This document shows, one piece after another, positions 36,601-46,805 of a DNA stretch of 64,000 nt (positions are counted from its first letter, which is position 1; each line of letters opens with the position of its first letter). The notes under the pieces were generated by a model. That model ran no database searches and was not told the DNA's origin. It saw only the letters and a program-made list of their open reading frames with translations. Source of the DNA: Romanomermis culicivorax (Eukaryota; Nematoda; Enoplea; Mermithida; Mermithidae); NCBI GenBank assembly GCA_963922205.1, contig CAWUHX010000233.1:248001-312000 (forward strand). The letters are read 5' to 3'. Made by a program: the position numbers and the translations under genes.

Positions 36601-39408
36601 CAACTGGCTACCAAAATTGACGATTTAGTTTTCGCCATGGTTACGGACGAAAAAGTTTACAAAAATTACGAAATGTCGGCCGATGGTATTTTGATGTTGA
36701 AAAAAGTAAAAGCAAAAAACAAAGATTTTTAGACGACTTGACGCTCGAATTACAACACTTTACATTTTTTCTCCGTCAGTTCGACGAAGGACGTATGATT
36801 TACAACGGTGAATACGAATCGAACGCCTTGGAAAGCTGGTTACACGTCAATTCTTTGCCGTTGGTTAGCGACTTTTCGCAAGAAGTATAAATTTTGTTGT
36901 TGTAAAGTTGCTCGTGTAAACAACTTTACACTCGAGGTTTTGTTTTTCGCAGACGGCTGGCAAATTATTCGGCGGCGAAATTAAATCGCATCATTTATTG
37001 TTCGTTTCGAAACAATCGGACGATTATTTAACTTTGATGGACGCTTTTAAAAAGTCGGCCGAAAAATTTAGAGGCAAAGTGAGTAAAATTGCGACTTTAC
37101 ACTTGTCGGACGATTCGTACTTTACACTTCAGTTTAAAGTGCGGTATTTCAAATTTTGACGTCAAATCTAAACCGTAGGGAATATATCCAAATTGAACTT
37201 TACATTGGCGCGTAGAATATGAGCTCCATGTAAACTTGACACTCAAGTTTAAAGTGTGGTATTTGAACTTTCGACGTCAAGTGTAAACTATGGAAAAAAT
37301 AATTAAACTGAACTTTACACTAAGGTGTAGCATATAAGCTACAGTTGAAATTTTAAAATTGAGATAAAAGTGCCATATTTCACGCTTCGACGTCAATTGT
37401 AAACTTATTGAGAGAAATTTGAACTAGTTTGACCTACGTACAGTTAAAACTTTACACTTTAGTTCTGAGTGTTTTGACGCCATTACACTTTCGTTTCAAG
37501 TGTGGCATTTCCACTTCCGACGTCAAGCCTAAACTATGAAGAAAATAATCAAATTACACTGTACATTTACATACGTCTAGGATATGAGCTACAGGTGAAG
37601 CTTTACACTTTAATTTATAAGTTTGATTCCACATTTCGACTTCAAGTTCAAAGTATGGGGAAAATATTGAATCTGGATCTTTACACTGGTGCGTAGAATA
37701 TGAGCTACAGTTGAAATGCACGTTAGTTTACAGTGTCCTCTTTCACTTCTCGACTTCAAGTGGAAACTATAGATAAATTTTCAAACTAGACTTTACACTG
37801 ACGTGTAGAATATAGCCACAGCCGAAAGTTTACACTCCACTTCAAAATGTACTTGAATTTTCGACGTCAAGTGTAAACTGCGGATAATATGTTGAAACTA
37901 GACGTTGATTTACTTTACACGTTAGCGTAAACTGCAACGGTTTACAGTTCAAATTATTTGTCACTTTACACTTTAGGTCATTTTCGTATCTATCAACGTC
38001 GATGTAGAAGATAATTTGAGGATTATGGAATTTTTCGGCATGAAAAAAGAAGAAGTGCCCAGCACTAGGTAAACTTCACACTCTTTATCTCGTCGACGTG
38101 TAGTTTACAACTCGATTTTTTTCTCCACCCCAGAATTATCTCTTTAGAAGAAGATATGACCAAATTTAAAGCTGAATTCAAAGACATTACGATGGAAAAT
38201 GTAGCTAAATTCACTCAAGATTATCTTGACGGTAAACTTAAAGTGAGTTTAACGTACTTTACACTTCATTTTTGGGCAACTTTAAACTTTTTTGTAAACT
38301 TGAATTTTTCTAGCCTCATTTGCTATCTCAAGAAGTGCCTGAAGATTGGAATAAAGGCCCGGTGTCAATTTTGGTGTCGAAAAATTTCGACCAAGTCGTA
38401 CGTAAATCGGGCAAAAGCGTTTTCGTCGAATTTTGTAAAGCGAAAATTTTTCCTCCTCTATTGTAAACTGTACTTTACACTCTGCCCCGCCCTCCCTAGA
38501 CGCTCCTTGGTGCGGCCATTGTAAACAATTGGCACCCATTTTCGACCAATTGGGCGAAGAGTACAAAAATAGCGAAAAATACATTATCGCCAAAATGGAC
38601 GCTACGGCTAACGAATTGGAAGACATCAAAATTCAAAGTTTCCCTACTCTCAAACTCTTCGTTGCCAATTCTAATAAAGTAATGAGATTTTCATAATTAG
38701 TAGGCTTATTAGTTGATTTTTGATTATTAGTTAGGTTTAATTAGTTCGTTAGTTAATTTTTGATTATTCGTGAGCTTTAATTAGTTCATTAGTAGATTAT
38801 TGCTTGTTCATAGGTTTATCAGTTTGTTACTTGACTTTTCACTAATAAGTAGCTTTACTAGTTTAGTTGATTTTTAACTACTAGTTAGGTTTTAGTTCAT
38901 TAGTTAATTTTTGATTATTAGTGAGCTTTAATTAGTTCTTTTCATTATTAGCGAAATTTAGTTCATTAGGTGATTTTTATTATTATCAGTAGGTTTATCA
39001 GTTTGTTTCTTGACTTTTGATCATTAGTGGGTTTATTAGTTCATCATATCACTTTTGATTATTAGTAAGGTTTAATTAGTTCATTGGTTATTTTTTGACT
39101 CTCAGTAGGTTCATCAGTTTATTAGTTGACTTTTGACTAATAGTAGGTCTATTAGTTCATTAGTTAATTTTTGATTATAGATTATCGATTTCGCCGGCGA
39201 ACGTACGTTAGAAGGTATGAAGAAATTTTTGGAATCGGATGGAAAAGAAGGCGCTGGAAAATCTGACGAAGTAGTTTTTTCTCGAAACGTCAAGCATACG
39301 GGTTTGTAAAAAATTTTTATGCATCCACAGGAAAAAGCCGAAATGGAAGCCGAAACGGCCGACGAAGAAGAGAAAGAAAAAACCGGTCGTAAAGACGGCG
39401 AATTATAA
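33664..39408 (+). CDS. P4HB: Protein disulfide isomerase (PDIA1/P4HB type)
   Basis: ER-lumen oxidoreductase and chaperone that forms and shuffles disulfides. Twelve exons: 33664-33817, 35115-35312, 36375-36508, 36568-36705, 36780-36884, 36953-37078, 37977-38068, 38134-38242, 38314-38434, 38500-38678, 39181-39270, 39331-39408; 507 aa, as in human PDI (508). A signal peptide ([19 protein letters not shown]) precedes thioredoxin domain a with [13 protein letters not shown], b and b' domains, and domain a' with [13 protein letters not shown], then an acidic tail. Both CGHC active sites are intact. The start has a good context (AAACCATGTC). The C-terminus reads RKDGEL, so the last four residues are DGEL and not a standard KDEL-type retention signal. 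Introns before both CGHC motifs fall at the same codon and phase. Confidence 0.97.
33818..36374. other. PDI introns 1 and 2 (with exon 2 at 35115-35312)
   Basis: Intron 1 (1297 nt) is AT-rich with scattered GTGTAAAG and CTTTACAC words. Intron 2 (1062 nt) is a loose tandem repeat of about 90-130 bp with TTTAAAGTAGAATTTT, GTCCAAAAATTTTTC and AAATTGTCAAAGTGTAAAGT as recurring parts. No RNA gene or nested ORF is seen. Confidence 0.6.
37079..37976. repeat. PDI intron 6, about 120-bp tandem repeats
   Basis: About six diverged units share GTAGAATATGAGCTACAG, TTCGACGTCAAGTGTAAACTATGG and CTTTACACT. Spacing ranges from about 100 to 130 bp. Not coding. Confidence 0.7.
38679..39180. repeat. PDI intron 10, TTAGTTCATTAGTTGATTTTTGATTA repeat
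   Basis: The 502-nt intron is a tandem repeat of about 30-40 bp built on TTAGTTGATTTTTGATTATTAGTAGGTTTA, about a dozen imperfect units running up to the acceptor. Confidence 0.8.
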
Positions 39409-39677
39409 GAAAAATAGAATTTTTTACTGTTATTTTTTTATTTATGGTTGAAAATGATTAATTTAAATTTTTGATTTTGTTGTTTTCGTGGTTAAACTAC
39501 GCAATGTAGGTTTTTTGACTTCGATTGGGGGATCCCCTTCAACTATGTCACTTTTGTGAGTCAACTCGCAAGGAACTCTTTTCAGAAATCTTTCGTGTAT
39601 CTTGTCGAGCGTTTACTGTAGTCGATCGATTCGCAAAAATTTTGTTTTTCTAAAATTTGGAGAGTGTGCGTGCGTGT
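39409..39677. other. PDI 3' flank, no gene
   Basis: AT-rich sequence immediately after the PDI stop, presumably 3' UTR. No canonical AATAAA was found close by, so the poly(A) site is unassigned. Confidence 0.4.
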
Positions 39678-39685
39678 GGTTGGTC

Positions 39686-39918
39686 CATACCTGTAGTTGG
39701 GGGGGGGGGGACCCCCCCCCAACTCGGCCAACCCTATACCCAAAATCATTTCCCCCCCCCCCAACCCCCCCCCAGTTGGGAAAAAATTAAAAAAATTTGC
39801 CAAAAAGTGTATGTTTTTTGGCCTTTTTTGGGAAAAATTTCGATTTTTTCCTACCCCCCCCCCCAAAATTTCGGATTTACCCCCCCCCCCCCAACTGGTC
39901 GGAGGTCTTACAGGTATG
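39686..39918 (+). mobile_element. MITE family A, complete copy with 8-bp target duplication
   Basis: A 233-bp element with terminal inverted repeat CATACCTGTA/TACAGGTATG, flanked by perfect 8-bp direct repeats GGTTGGTC (39678-39685 and 39919-39926). The interior is marked by long G- and C-runs, TTGGCCTTTTTTGGGAAAAA, CCCAAAATCATTT and ACTGGTCGGAGGTC. It has no coding capacity. An 8-bp duplication is typical of hAT (also P and Merlin) transposases; no family is proved. Confidence 0.9.
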
Positions 39919-40225
39919 GGTTGGTCGGCACTGTTTTTCTTCTTCCTCATATCGTGCTTTTTCGGGGAAAAAATTCAGAAAAGGGAGAAAAATGTTGGGC
40001 TGAAAAAATTTTAGGATCGTATACAGAAAACATGCATTTTGCTGCACCGATTTTTTCTCAAATGGGGTCTCTTCACCCAGTGTTTTTTTTGTGCCAAAAC
40101 ATGGTTTTTGGCACAAAAAAATTTGGAATGGCACAAAAAATTTTGAGCGTTTGTGCCAATTGGCACAAATTTTTTGGCTGGTCAAACATTAAATTTCCTT
40201 GCTTTTAGACGTTTTAGGGGCTGAA

Positions 40226-40445
40226 CATACCTGTAAGACCTCCGACCAGTTGGGGGGGGGGGGTAGGAAAAAGTCGAAATTTTTCCCAAAAAAGGCCAAA
40301 AAACATACACTTTTTTGAAAATTTTTTTTATTTTTTCCAAACTGGGGGGTGGTTGGGGGGGGGGGGGGGGGAAGGGAAATGATTTTGGGTACAGGGTTGG
40401 CCAAGTTGAGGGGGGGGGGTCCCCCCCCCCCCAAGTACAGGCATG
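40226..40445 (-). mobile_element. MITE family A, complete inverted copy
   Basis: A 220-bp copy in the opposite orientation to its neighbour, beginning CATACCTGTAAGACC and ending CAAGTACAGGCATG, flanked by perfect 8-bp repeats GGGCTGAA (40218-40225 and 40446-40453). Confidence 0.9.
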
Positions 40446-40453
40446 GGGCTGAA

Positions 40454-41139
40454 GACGCAAAAATTTTTCGGCGCTTCGCGCCGTTTCAATGAATATAATA
40501 TTTCCTATTTGTATATTTGACCCGAACGCGAACGATTTCTCTCAGGGTATTAGTATCGTTGCAGCAAACTTTATAGGCTGTCAAGACTGATGAGTGAAAA
40601 GAAATTCTGAATATTCATTCAGCCAGATTCGGATTTAAAACTGAAATTGTTAATTTTTGTGTTTGATTGATTCAAATAGAAAAATCGATATCGCTGATAA
40701 TGGCACAATGTTTTGATCGAAAATTAATACGATTTTTCAACTTTATTTTCTCTAGTCTTTACATGGTTGTTTAATATACATAACATAGATAGTCGTTCGT
40801 AGTCGAGAATTGGATCAATTTGAACTTCCTGAGCAATTCTAGAGCTATTTAAATTGTCTCAGCATTCCATTTCTTTTTGGGTTTTCGTGAACTATGTTGT
40901 TGCACAATTTTTTCTCTTTTCACTGACATGGTTAGCTGAAAAATAGGTTGGGCACGATTTTTACAAAAAAATTAATGCGTTAAACAATAACTTTTTATCA
41001 AACTTTTGGCCCAAAACTTTTCCGCAGTTTTCAGTATGTCTGTAGTAAAAAAAAAATTTTTTGTGCCATTGGCACAAATTTTTTTGGCCTCTTGTGCCAA
41101 TTGGCACAAATGTCCGTGCACAAAAAAAAACGCTGCTCT
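40454..41139. other. AT-rich spacer with TGGCACAAA palindromes
   Basis: No gene. It contains a GC stem-loop (40469-40483) and, near its right end, the palindrome TTGTGCCAATTGGCACAA (41092-41109), also present at 40151-40168 in the sequence between the two family A copies, with extra direct TTGGCACAAA words around each. Confidence 0.5.
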
Positions 41140-41812
41140 TCACCGTTTTTTTCCTCGAAGATTTTTTCCACATGAGAACCGGACCCAAAATTTTTTTCCT
41201 CATTTTCCAAAAATTTTCCACATTTTTAAAAACGCTTATAATGGAGCTACGGATGCTTTTTTATGCATTTTAGGAGCATACCCAAGCATTTTGTTGTATT
41301 TGTAGTCAGAAACCTTCAAAAATGAGGAAAAAAATTGAGAAAATTCTGGTTATGTTAGTCCAAATGAGCTCATGAAGAATATGTTGGTGTTCTATAGGAG
41401 AGCATAAAGCAAGTTATAGATAGAGTTCTCATGAATTTATCTGCTATCAAAATTTCTAGGATTCCGATCAGAATCATGTAATTTTACTTAGTTCTTGGTC
41501 TTGGTAAAATTTTTGATTTTCACTTTCTAAAACGTTGGAAAATGAACCTTTATAGCGTTGGGAAATAAATTAAAATCAGACTAATGAAGCGTAATTTGCT
41601 TCTAATTCCGGCGCGCAGCGCCGGAAAAATTTTCGGGTTTTTGTATTCTAAAACGCTGAAAAATAAATCTCTCCAACAGATAATTCGTGAACAAATGTTT
41701 TAAAATCGCGTTCTAGAGTAATGTTTTCAATTTCCACCTTCAATAAACGCAAAAGTTCAGATTGCAAACGTTTAAAAAATTACAATCATCGAAAGAAAAA
41801 ATTGAGGGACCT
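41140..41812 (-). repeat. Dispersed repeat R1, copy 2
   Basis: Inverse complement of 1-590 over most of its length, including the CAGCGTTTTAGAATACAAAA words and a perfect 7-bp-stem hairpin CCGGCGC-GCA-GCGCCGG at 41608-41624. It extends further than copy 1, which is cut by the window edge. No coding potential. Confidence 0.8.
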
Positions 41813-42000
41813 GATGAAAAATCTCTATTTTTGGCGACATAATTGACTGTAAACGATTAGAAAATGAAACGAGCCAGCTTCATTGATAGAAACTGTTGAG
41901 CAATAATTAGTAAGTCGAAGTAGATATGCTAACGGCCGCGCCTGATAGAATATAGTTATAATTATACCCATGACCGGCGCGAAGCGCCGGAAAATTTTGA

Positions 42001-42272
42001 GATTTTGACCTTTTTAAGTCCACTAAAACGCATCTTTTCGGTTTAGAGTTCCCCAAAATTTTTTCCACAATGAGAACCATACCCAAAATTTTTTTCCTCA
42101 TTCCAAAATTTTTTTCCTCAAAAGACCCCATTTGAGGAAAAAAAACGGTGGGTCTCTTGAGGAATGAAATTTCGAAATGAGGAAAACATTTTGGGTATAC
42201 TTCGCATTGTGGAAAATTTTTTGGGAATTCAAAGTCTAAAAGATTGGTGGACTTAAAAGGGTCAAAATTTTG
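42001..42272. mobile_element. Foldback element with long inverted arms
   Basis: The left arm begins GATTTTGACCTTTTTAAGTCC and the right arm ends GGACTTAAAAGGGTCAAAAT; within the arms CCAAAATTTTTTCC and CCCAAAATTTTTTTCCTCA have matching inverse copies. The inverted similarity covers most of the 270 bp. A CCGGCGCGAAGCGCCGG hairpin lies just left of it (41974-41990). No ORF. Confidence 0.7.
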
Positions 42273-42287
42273 GGGCGGGTATGGGTA

Positions 42288-42700
42288 GGGTTGGGAAAAA
42301 ACCCATTTTAAAAATTTCAAATTTGAGTTTTTTATGGGTTTTTCTGGGTTTAATAAATAAGGGTTTTTTCCACTTCACAATTGTGGATCTGAATTAAGTA
42401 TGAGAGAAAAGCAAATGCAACATATCTAAAGTCTTATTCTTCATAGTGCAAAACATTTTCATATCATTATTCTTGATTTTAAGCGAAAATACATAAGTAC
42501 TTATTCCTTATCACAACAAATAAAATCATATACTAATGCACCGTCAGAAAAATTTTTGGCATTGAATTTTATGAAGACTAGCTTTTCGACTGATGCAGAT
42601 GGCAATCGATTATGCAACTTGCTGTGAACAAAGCCAAATTTTGAAAAAATACGCTCTGATGACGCAGTGGACACCAAAATAGAAAACACGTGATTCTAAC
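42288..42700 (-). pseudogene. hAT transposase C-terminal remnant
   Basis: The minus-strand frame at 42689-42501 contains STASSERIFSKFG, HNRL and VEKLVFIKFNAK, the signature of the hAT-family dimerisation domain at the transposase C-terminus (known family feature). About 200 bp downstream the sequence reads TAGGGTTGGGAAAAAACCC, like a hAT terminus and like the ends of the 50001-51347 element. The rest of the transposase is missing or unrecognisable, so this is a truncated, dead copy. Confidence 0.7.
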
Positions 42701-43234
42701 AGGCAGTGGTTATTCAGCGAAATAAAGTTTGATGTTTCTTTCTTCAACATTCATGCTGCTTACAGCCATTCAACCAGAATACTTGATTGGTGGTCCATTT
42801 TTGAACCCGAAAAGCCGACAGGTGCCCCTTTCCCCAGTGGGTCCGCTGTCTCCCTCAAAATTTTAGGGCTGCTCAAGTCAGCTCACCAAATGCTGATGGC
42901 TGTGAGCTAACTTTAGCAGTCACAAGTAATGCTGTGTATTGCTCACTAGCACTGCTCAAAACTACTCGCGATTCATGAGCAGTAAAATCTGTCTGATATT
43001 CAGATAAACTACCGAATCAAATCAACTTCAGCGAAAAAACGATTCAAACATTAGTTAAATTTATTGAATATGAATCTTTAGCTTTTCGATTAGAATAAGT
43101 CAACTCAACAGAACAGTCATAAGAACCGAATCGAATAAAGCTAAGAAGTCTCCTGAATTGAAAATTTACGATAGCATTTGATTTGTTTGTTGTGTGTGTG
43201 ATCTCGTCTCAACTCTTTTGTCATGTCAGTGTCA
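42701..43234. other. Unassigned spacer
   Basis: No recognisable gene. It may be further decayed hAT sequence continuing the transposase remnant, but I can show no motif. Confidence 0.4.
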
Positions 43235-43242
43235 GAAAAGAC

Positions 43243-43451
43243 CATACCTGTACTTGGGGGGGGGGGGGGGGGGTTGGGGGGGGGGACCCCCCAACTCGGC
43301 CAACCCTATACCCAAAATCATTTCCCCCCCAACCCCCCCAGTTTGGAAAAAAAATTTTTTTTCAGAAAAGTGTATGTTTTTTGGCCTTTTTTGGGAAAAA
43401 TTTTGACTTTTTCCTACCCCCCCCCAACTGGTCGGAGGTCTTACAGGTATG
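43243..43451 (+). mobile_element. MITE family A, complete copy
   Basis: A 209-bp copy with CATACCTGTA and TTACAGGTATG ends, flanked by perfect 8-bp repeats GAAAAGAC (43235-43242 and 43452-43459). Same orientation as 39686-39918. The proline/glycine-rich ORFs across it come from the C- and G-runs. Confidence 0.9.
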
Positions 43452-43614
43452 GAAAAGACTGCATTGTATTTATTAAAGTTGCCTCAACTCTCATTTTGAT
43501 TATTAAAACAGGAAGAAACTTTATTCCTGAGAACAAAATGGAAAAAAATGTTTCTATCAATCAAATTAGCTCGTCTCATTCTCTAGTCGTTAACACTCAG
43601 TATTTCGCCGAAAA

Positions 43615-44090
43615 TAGCGATTTTTCATCAATTTTCTCAATTTTTTTCTCGATGCTTGGAATTTTTCGAACGTTTGCAAACTGAACTTTTGCGTTTATTG
43701 AAGATGGAAATTCAAGATATCATTCTACTCTGTGATTTTCGAACCTCTGTTCAAGAGTATCTGTTGCAGAGATTTATTTTTCAGCGTTTTAGAAAATAAA
43801 AACTAAAATCTGAATATAAAAACTGAATACATAGAATATAAAAACTAAAAAATAAAAAAAACACCATCAGTTTGATTTTAATTTATTTCTCAACATTGTG
43901 AAAGTTTATTTTCCATCGTTTTAGAAGGTGGAAATCCTAAAATTTTCCCGGCGCACGCAAAATTCGAATCTGATTCTTCAAATAAATGTTCGGAAAATTG
44001 ATTTTCCAGCGTTCAAGGATGTCAATACCGCAACAAAAATTTCCCGCGCTTGGCGCTGGAAAGATTTACATCTTTTTTGGGCTTTCACTT
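43615..44090 (+). repeat. Dispersed repeat R1, copy 3 (diverged)
   Basis: Matches the start of copy 1 (TCAATTTTTTTCTCGATG, ACTTTTGCGTTTATTGAAG, GAGATTTATTTTTCAGCGTTTTAGAA) with a different middle. Hairpins are degraded here (CCGGCGCACGC near 43949, CCCGCGCTTGGCGCTGG near 44043). Confidence 0.7.
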
Positions 44091-44149
44091 GACATCATAG
44101 AGGACTTAAGCCTCGATTTCTCATGTAATTTAAAGTCATTATGCTTTTG

Positions 44150-44556
44150 CATACATGTAACGGAGCCCCGAGGTGTGGGGGAGGGGGGCGACTTTTTTGG
44201 ACCCGGGGGTCAGTAATTCCCAAAATTTTGGGGGGAGGGGTCTCTCAAGGAAAAAAATTTGATTTTTTCATGAAAAAAGTCCAAAAAGCAGTAATTTTTC
44301 CCTAAAAAGATCGAAGAAATGTATCCATGGCGCGAAGCGCCAAGAAAATTCACATTTTTTACCATTTTTCGTTTAAAAATTCAAATTTTTCAGTATTTTT
44401 TCGACCAAAAGTATGGGGGTTCCTACGGCTACTATATGGCTAGCCATTGGATTGGAAAATCCTGGGGGGAGGGGCGGTCGCGCAATGGCTAGCCATATGG
44501 TCGACGATTTCTGGGTGGGGGTTCCCATAGCACTTCCCCCCCCAATTACATGTATG
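44150..44556 (+). mobile_element. MITE family B, complete copy with 8-bp target duplication
   Basis: A 407-bp element with perfect 11-bp terminal inverted repeats CATACATGTAA/TTACATGTATG and flanking 8-bp repeats TGCTTTTG (44142-44149 and 44557-44564). The interior holds GGTCAGTAATTCCCAAAATTTTG, a TGGCGCGAAGCGCCA hairpin (44328-44342) and two CTAGCCAT words around a G-rich run. No ORF. Different sequence from family A but the same structure, so probably mobilised by a related hAT-type transposase. Confidence 0.88.
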
Positions 44557-44829
44557 TGCTTTTGGATAGTTCGCTATGTAGATTAGACTTTAAACTCGAA
44601 AATCTCAATTTCTTCCTCAATTTTAATGAATTAACGGCTCTAAAAACACCAGAAGGCTTGAAAAAGCTCAAACGTCTGGTAGCATTTTCAAGCAAAAAAC
44701 GCGAGTGGAAAAGAAATCGGGTGGAATAACTTTAAATTTCAAAATTAAGAACATGTAAGATAAGTCAATATACGTCTAAATGCAAGGTCATCAAGGCCAG
44801 ATTTGTCGAGGCGCTCCTTATAGCTTAAA

Positions 44830-46330
44830 TCTTTATATCAAAAAAGTCTTTTTGTAAACCTTCGTTGAACTTTTTCTACCAATTTAGTATCCCCAACCAG
44901 ACAAGGATTCTAGAGTGGTGAACCACATTCCAGAATATAGGGAGAACATAGGATTTAAAAGCCCTGATTTTTAATTCATTAAAATTAGAGTGAAAACATT
45001 TTAAGATCAAATTTGCCACCGTAGATGCTTTTTTAACCACATAATTACAGTGGGCAGTTGCAGACAATTTTTCATTGAACCTAACACCAAGATTCTTCAT
45101 GTCAGAAACAGTAGGAATCCGAAAATCGTTTATATAATACTCAACTTTGGGGTTATTACTCCCAAAATGCAAAACGGAACATTTTTCCGCAGAAATAGAT
45201 AATTGTCATTTCAAATTTCAACTTTGACAAAATCACCTTGTAGTACTTCAGCATTTTCTGTAGCATTAAATATTTTCACATCATCAGCAAAAAGATAAAT
45301 TTCACTGCTAATACCATCAAATATATCATTTATGAAAATTAAGAACAATGTTGGTCCCAATACACTACCCTGAGGAACCCCACTAGTAACCCTAATTGGA
45401 TTGGAGAAGGGATTGCCAATTTTTACTTGAGTCCTATTAAATAAAAAACCAGATATGCCATAGGAAGCTAATTTTCCGACCAGTTTTCCATGAGAAACAG
45501 TATCAAATGGTTTTTAAAAATCGATATAAATTGAATCTGTTGCTACTTTTTTATCCAAATTTTTAGCCCATAATGTTTTACAACTTAAAAGCTGAAGAAC
45601 ACAAAGTTTGTTCTTTCTAAATCCAAATTGTCTATCATTCAGAAAATTATTTGACTCAAAATAAGCCATCAAGTCTACATATTTTATAATACTTTCCATA
45701 ACTTTGCATGAGACACAACATAAAAAAACTGGTCTATAATTTTCTACCTTTGCTGGGTCCTTTTTTTGAAAATAGGTACCACATTTGATGTTTTCCTAAT
45801 AATCTGGCGATTTTTTCAGTTCTAAATGAAATTTCAAAAATTGTTCTCAAACGTTCTGCCAAAACTAGATATAATTTTTTCAAGAAAAAGGCACACAGAT
45901 CATCAGGACCAAGAGACAGTGTAGGCTTCAAATATTTTAGAGTCAATAGGGGCAGACATGCACGGCAAGAATTTTCCAGGGGGGAGGCTCCATGGACTTT
46001 TTCCCAGGGGAGTAGAGGTGTGGGTGAGCAAAAAAACAAAAAAATTCTACAAGCTTGTTTTTCATACAAAATATGCACAAAAATCATCAAAAAAGCTGTC
46101 TCGAAAAAAGTTCGGGGGGGGGGGGGTGTTTTGGTGATTTTTTTGTCAGGGGGTGGCCAGGGTCTCAGGTATGGTGGTTTACCCCCCCTACCCCCTATGT
46201 GCATGCATGCTCTTAAGGAATCAAATTTGATCGATAAATCTTTATTAAACTGCTTTTGAGAATATTTATGGGTTTTTTCATTGTTCAAGATAAATACAGA
46301 TCCAAAATATTGGTTGAATATTTCGCTTAT
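44830..46330 (-). pseudogene. Decayed non-LTR retrotransposon (LINE) reverse transcriptase
   Basis: On the minus strand, in several frames broken by stops and frameshifts, reverse-transcriptase blocks appear in the expected order: LGPDDLCAFFLKKL, FLNDRQFGFRKNK, SGVPQGSVLGPTLFLIFINDI, LFADDVKIF (the catalytic F-A-D-D box), then KNLGVRFNEKL and the thumb-like KKASTVANLIL. This order and the GVPQGSVLGP box are those of CR1/Jockey-type elements. No endonuclease domain is seen. A foreign segment at about 45950-46215 interrupts it. It is inactive. Confidence 0.85.
45950..46215. mobile_element. G-run-rich insertion inside the LINE remnant
   Basis: Breaks the RT similarity between the KFDSL region and the LTLKYLKP region. 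It contains GGGGGGGGGG runs, and its ends (GACATGCACGG and CATGCATGC) are loosely inverse to each other. Likely a MITE-like insertion; target duplication not resolved. Confidence 0.45.
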
Positions 46331-46352
46331 CAGACTCATCAGAAACAATAAC

Positions 46353-46705
46353 AGGGCGCGGGTCAGTAATTCCTAAAATTTTTTGGGGAGGGGTCCCTGA
46401 AGGAAAAAAATTCGATTTCGTCAGGAAACAAATTCGAAAAATAGTTGAGAAAATAGTATTTTTTCCGAAAAAGACCGAAAAAATCTATGAGAAAATTGAC
46501 ATTTTTTGACCATTTTTTGTACAAAAATTGACATTTTTCAGTATTTTTCCGACCAAAAGTAGGGGGGGGGGTTCCTACGGCTACTATACGGCTAGGCATA
46601 GGATTGGAAAATCCTATGCGTCGCCCAATGGTTAGCCATATGGTCCACTATTTCTGGGGTGGGGGGGGGGGGTGCTTCCCATAGCACTTCCACTCCAATT
46701 ACATG
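46353..46705 (+). mobile_element. MITE family B, copy lacking its left end
   Basis: Aligns with 44195-44556 (GGTCAGTAATTCC, GACCAAAAGTA, GGTTCCTACGGCTACTATA, CCATATGGTC, CCAATTACATGTATATG). The left inverted repeat is absent, so it is truncated or rearranged next to the LINE remnant. Confidence 0.75.
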
Positions 46706-46805
46706 TATATGAATCGAAGAGAAAATAAGCGTCCTAAAATTTGACATTCGGACATTTTGAAATTCAAATTTTTTTTTTAAAAGCCGGATTATAACAAAAA
46801 ACCAG

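Noticed and set aside
39582-40460. Proline- and glycine-rich ORFs up to 183 aa on both strands
   Set aside because: They arise from C- and G-runs in the two family A MITEs, and frame depends on homopolymer length.
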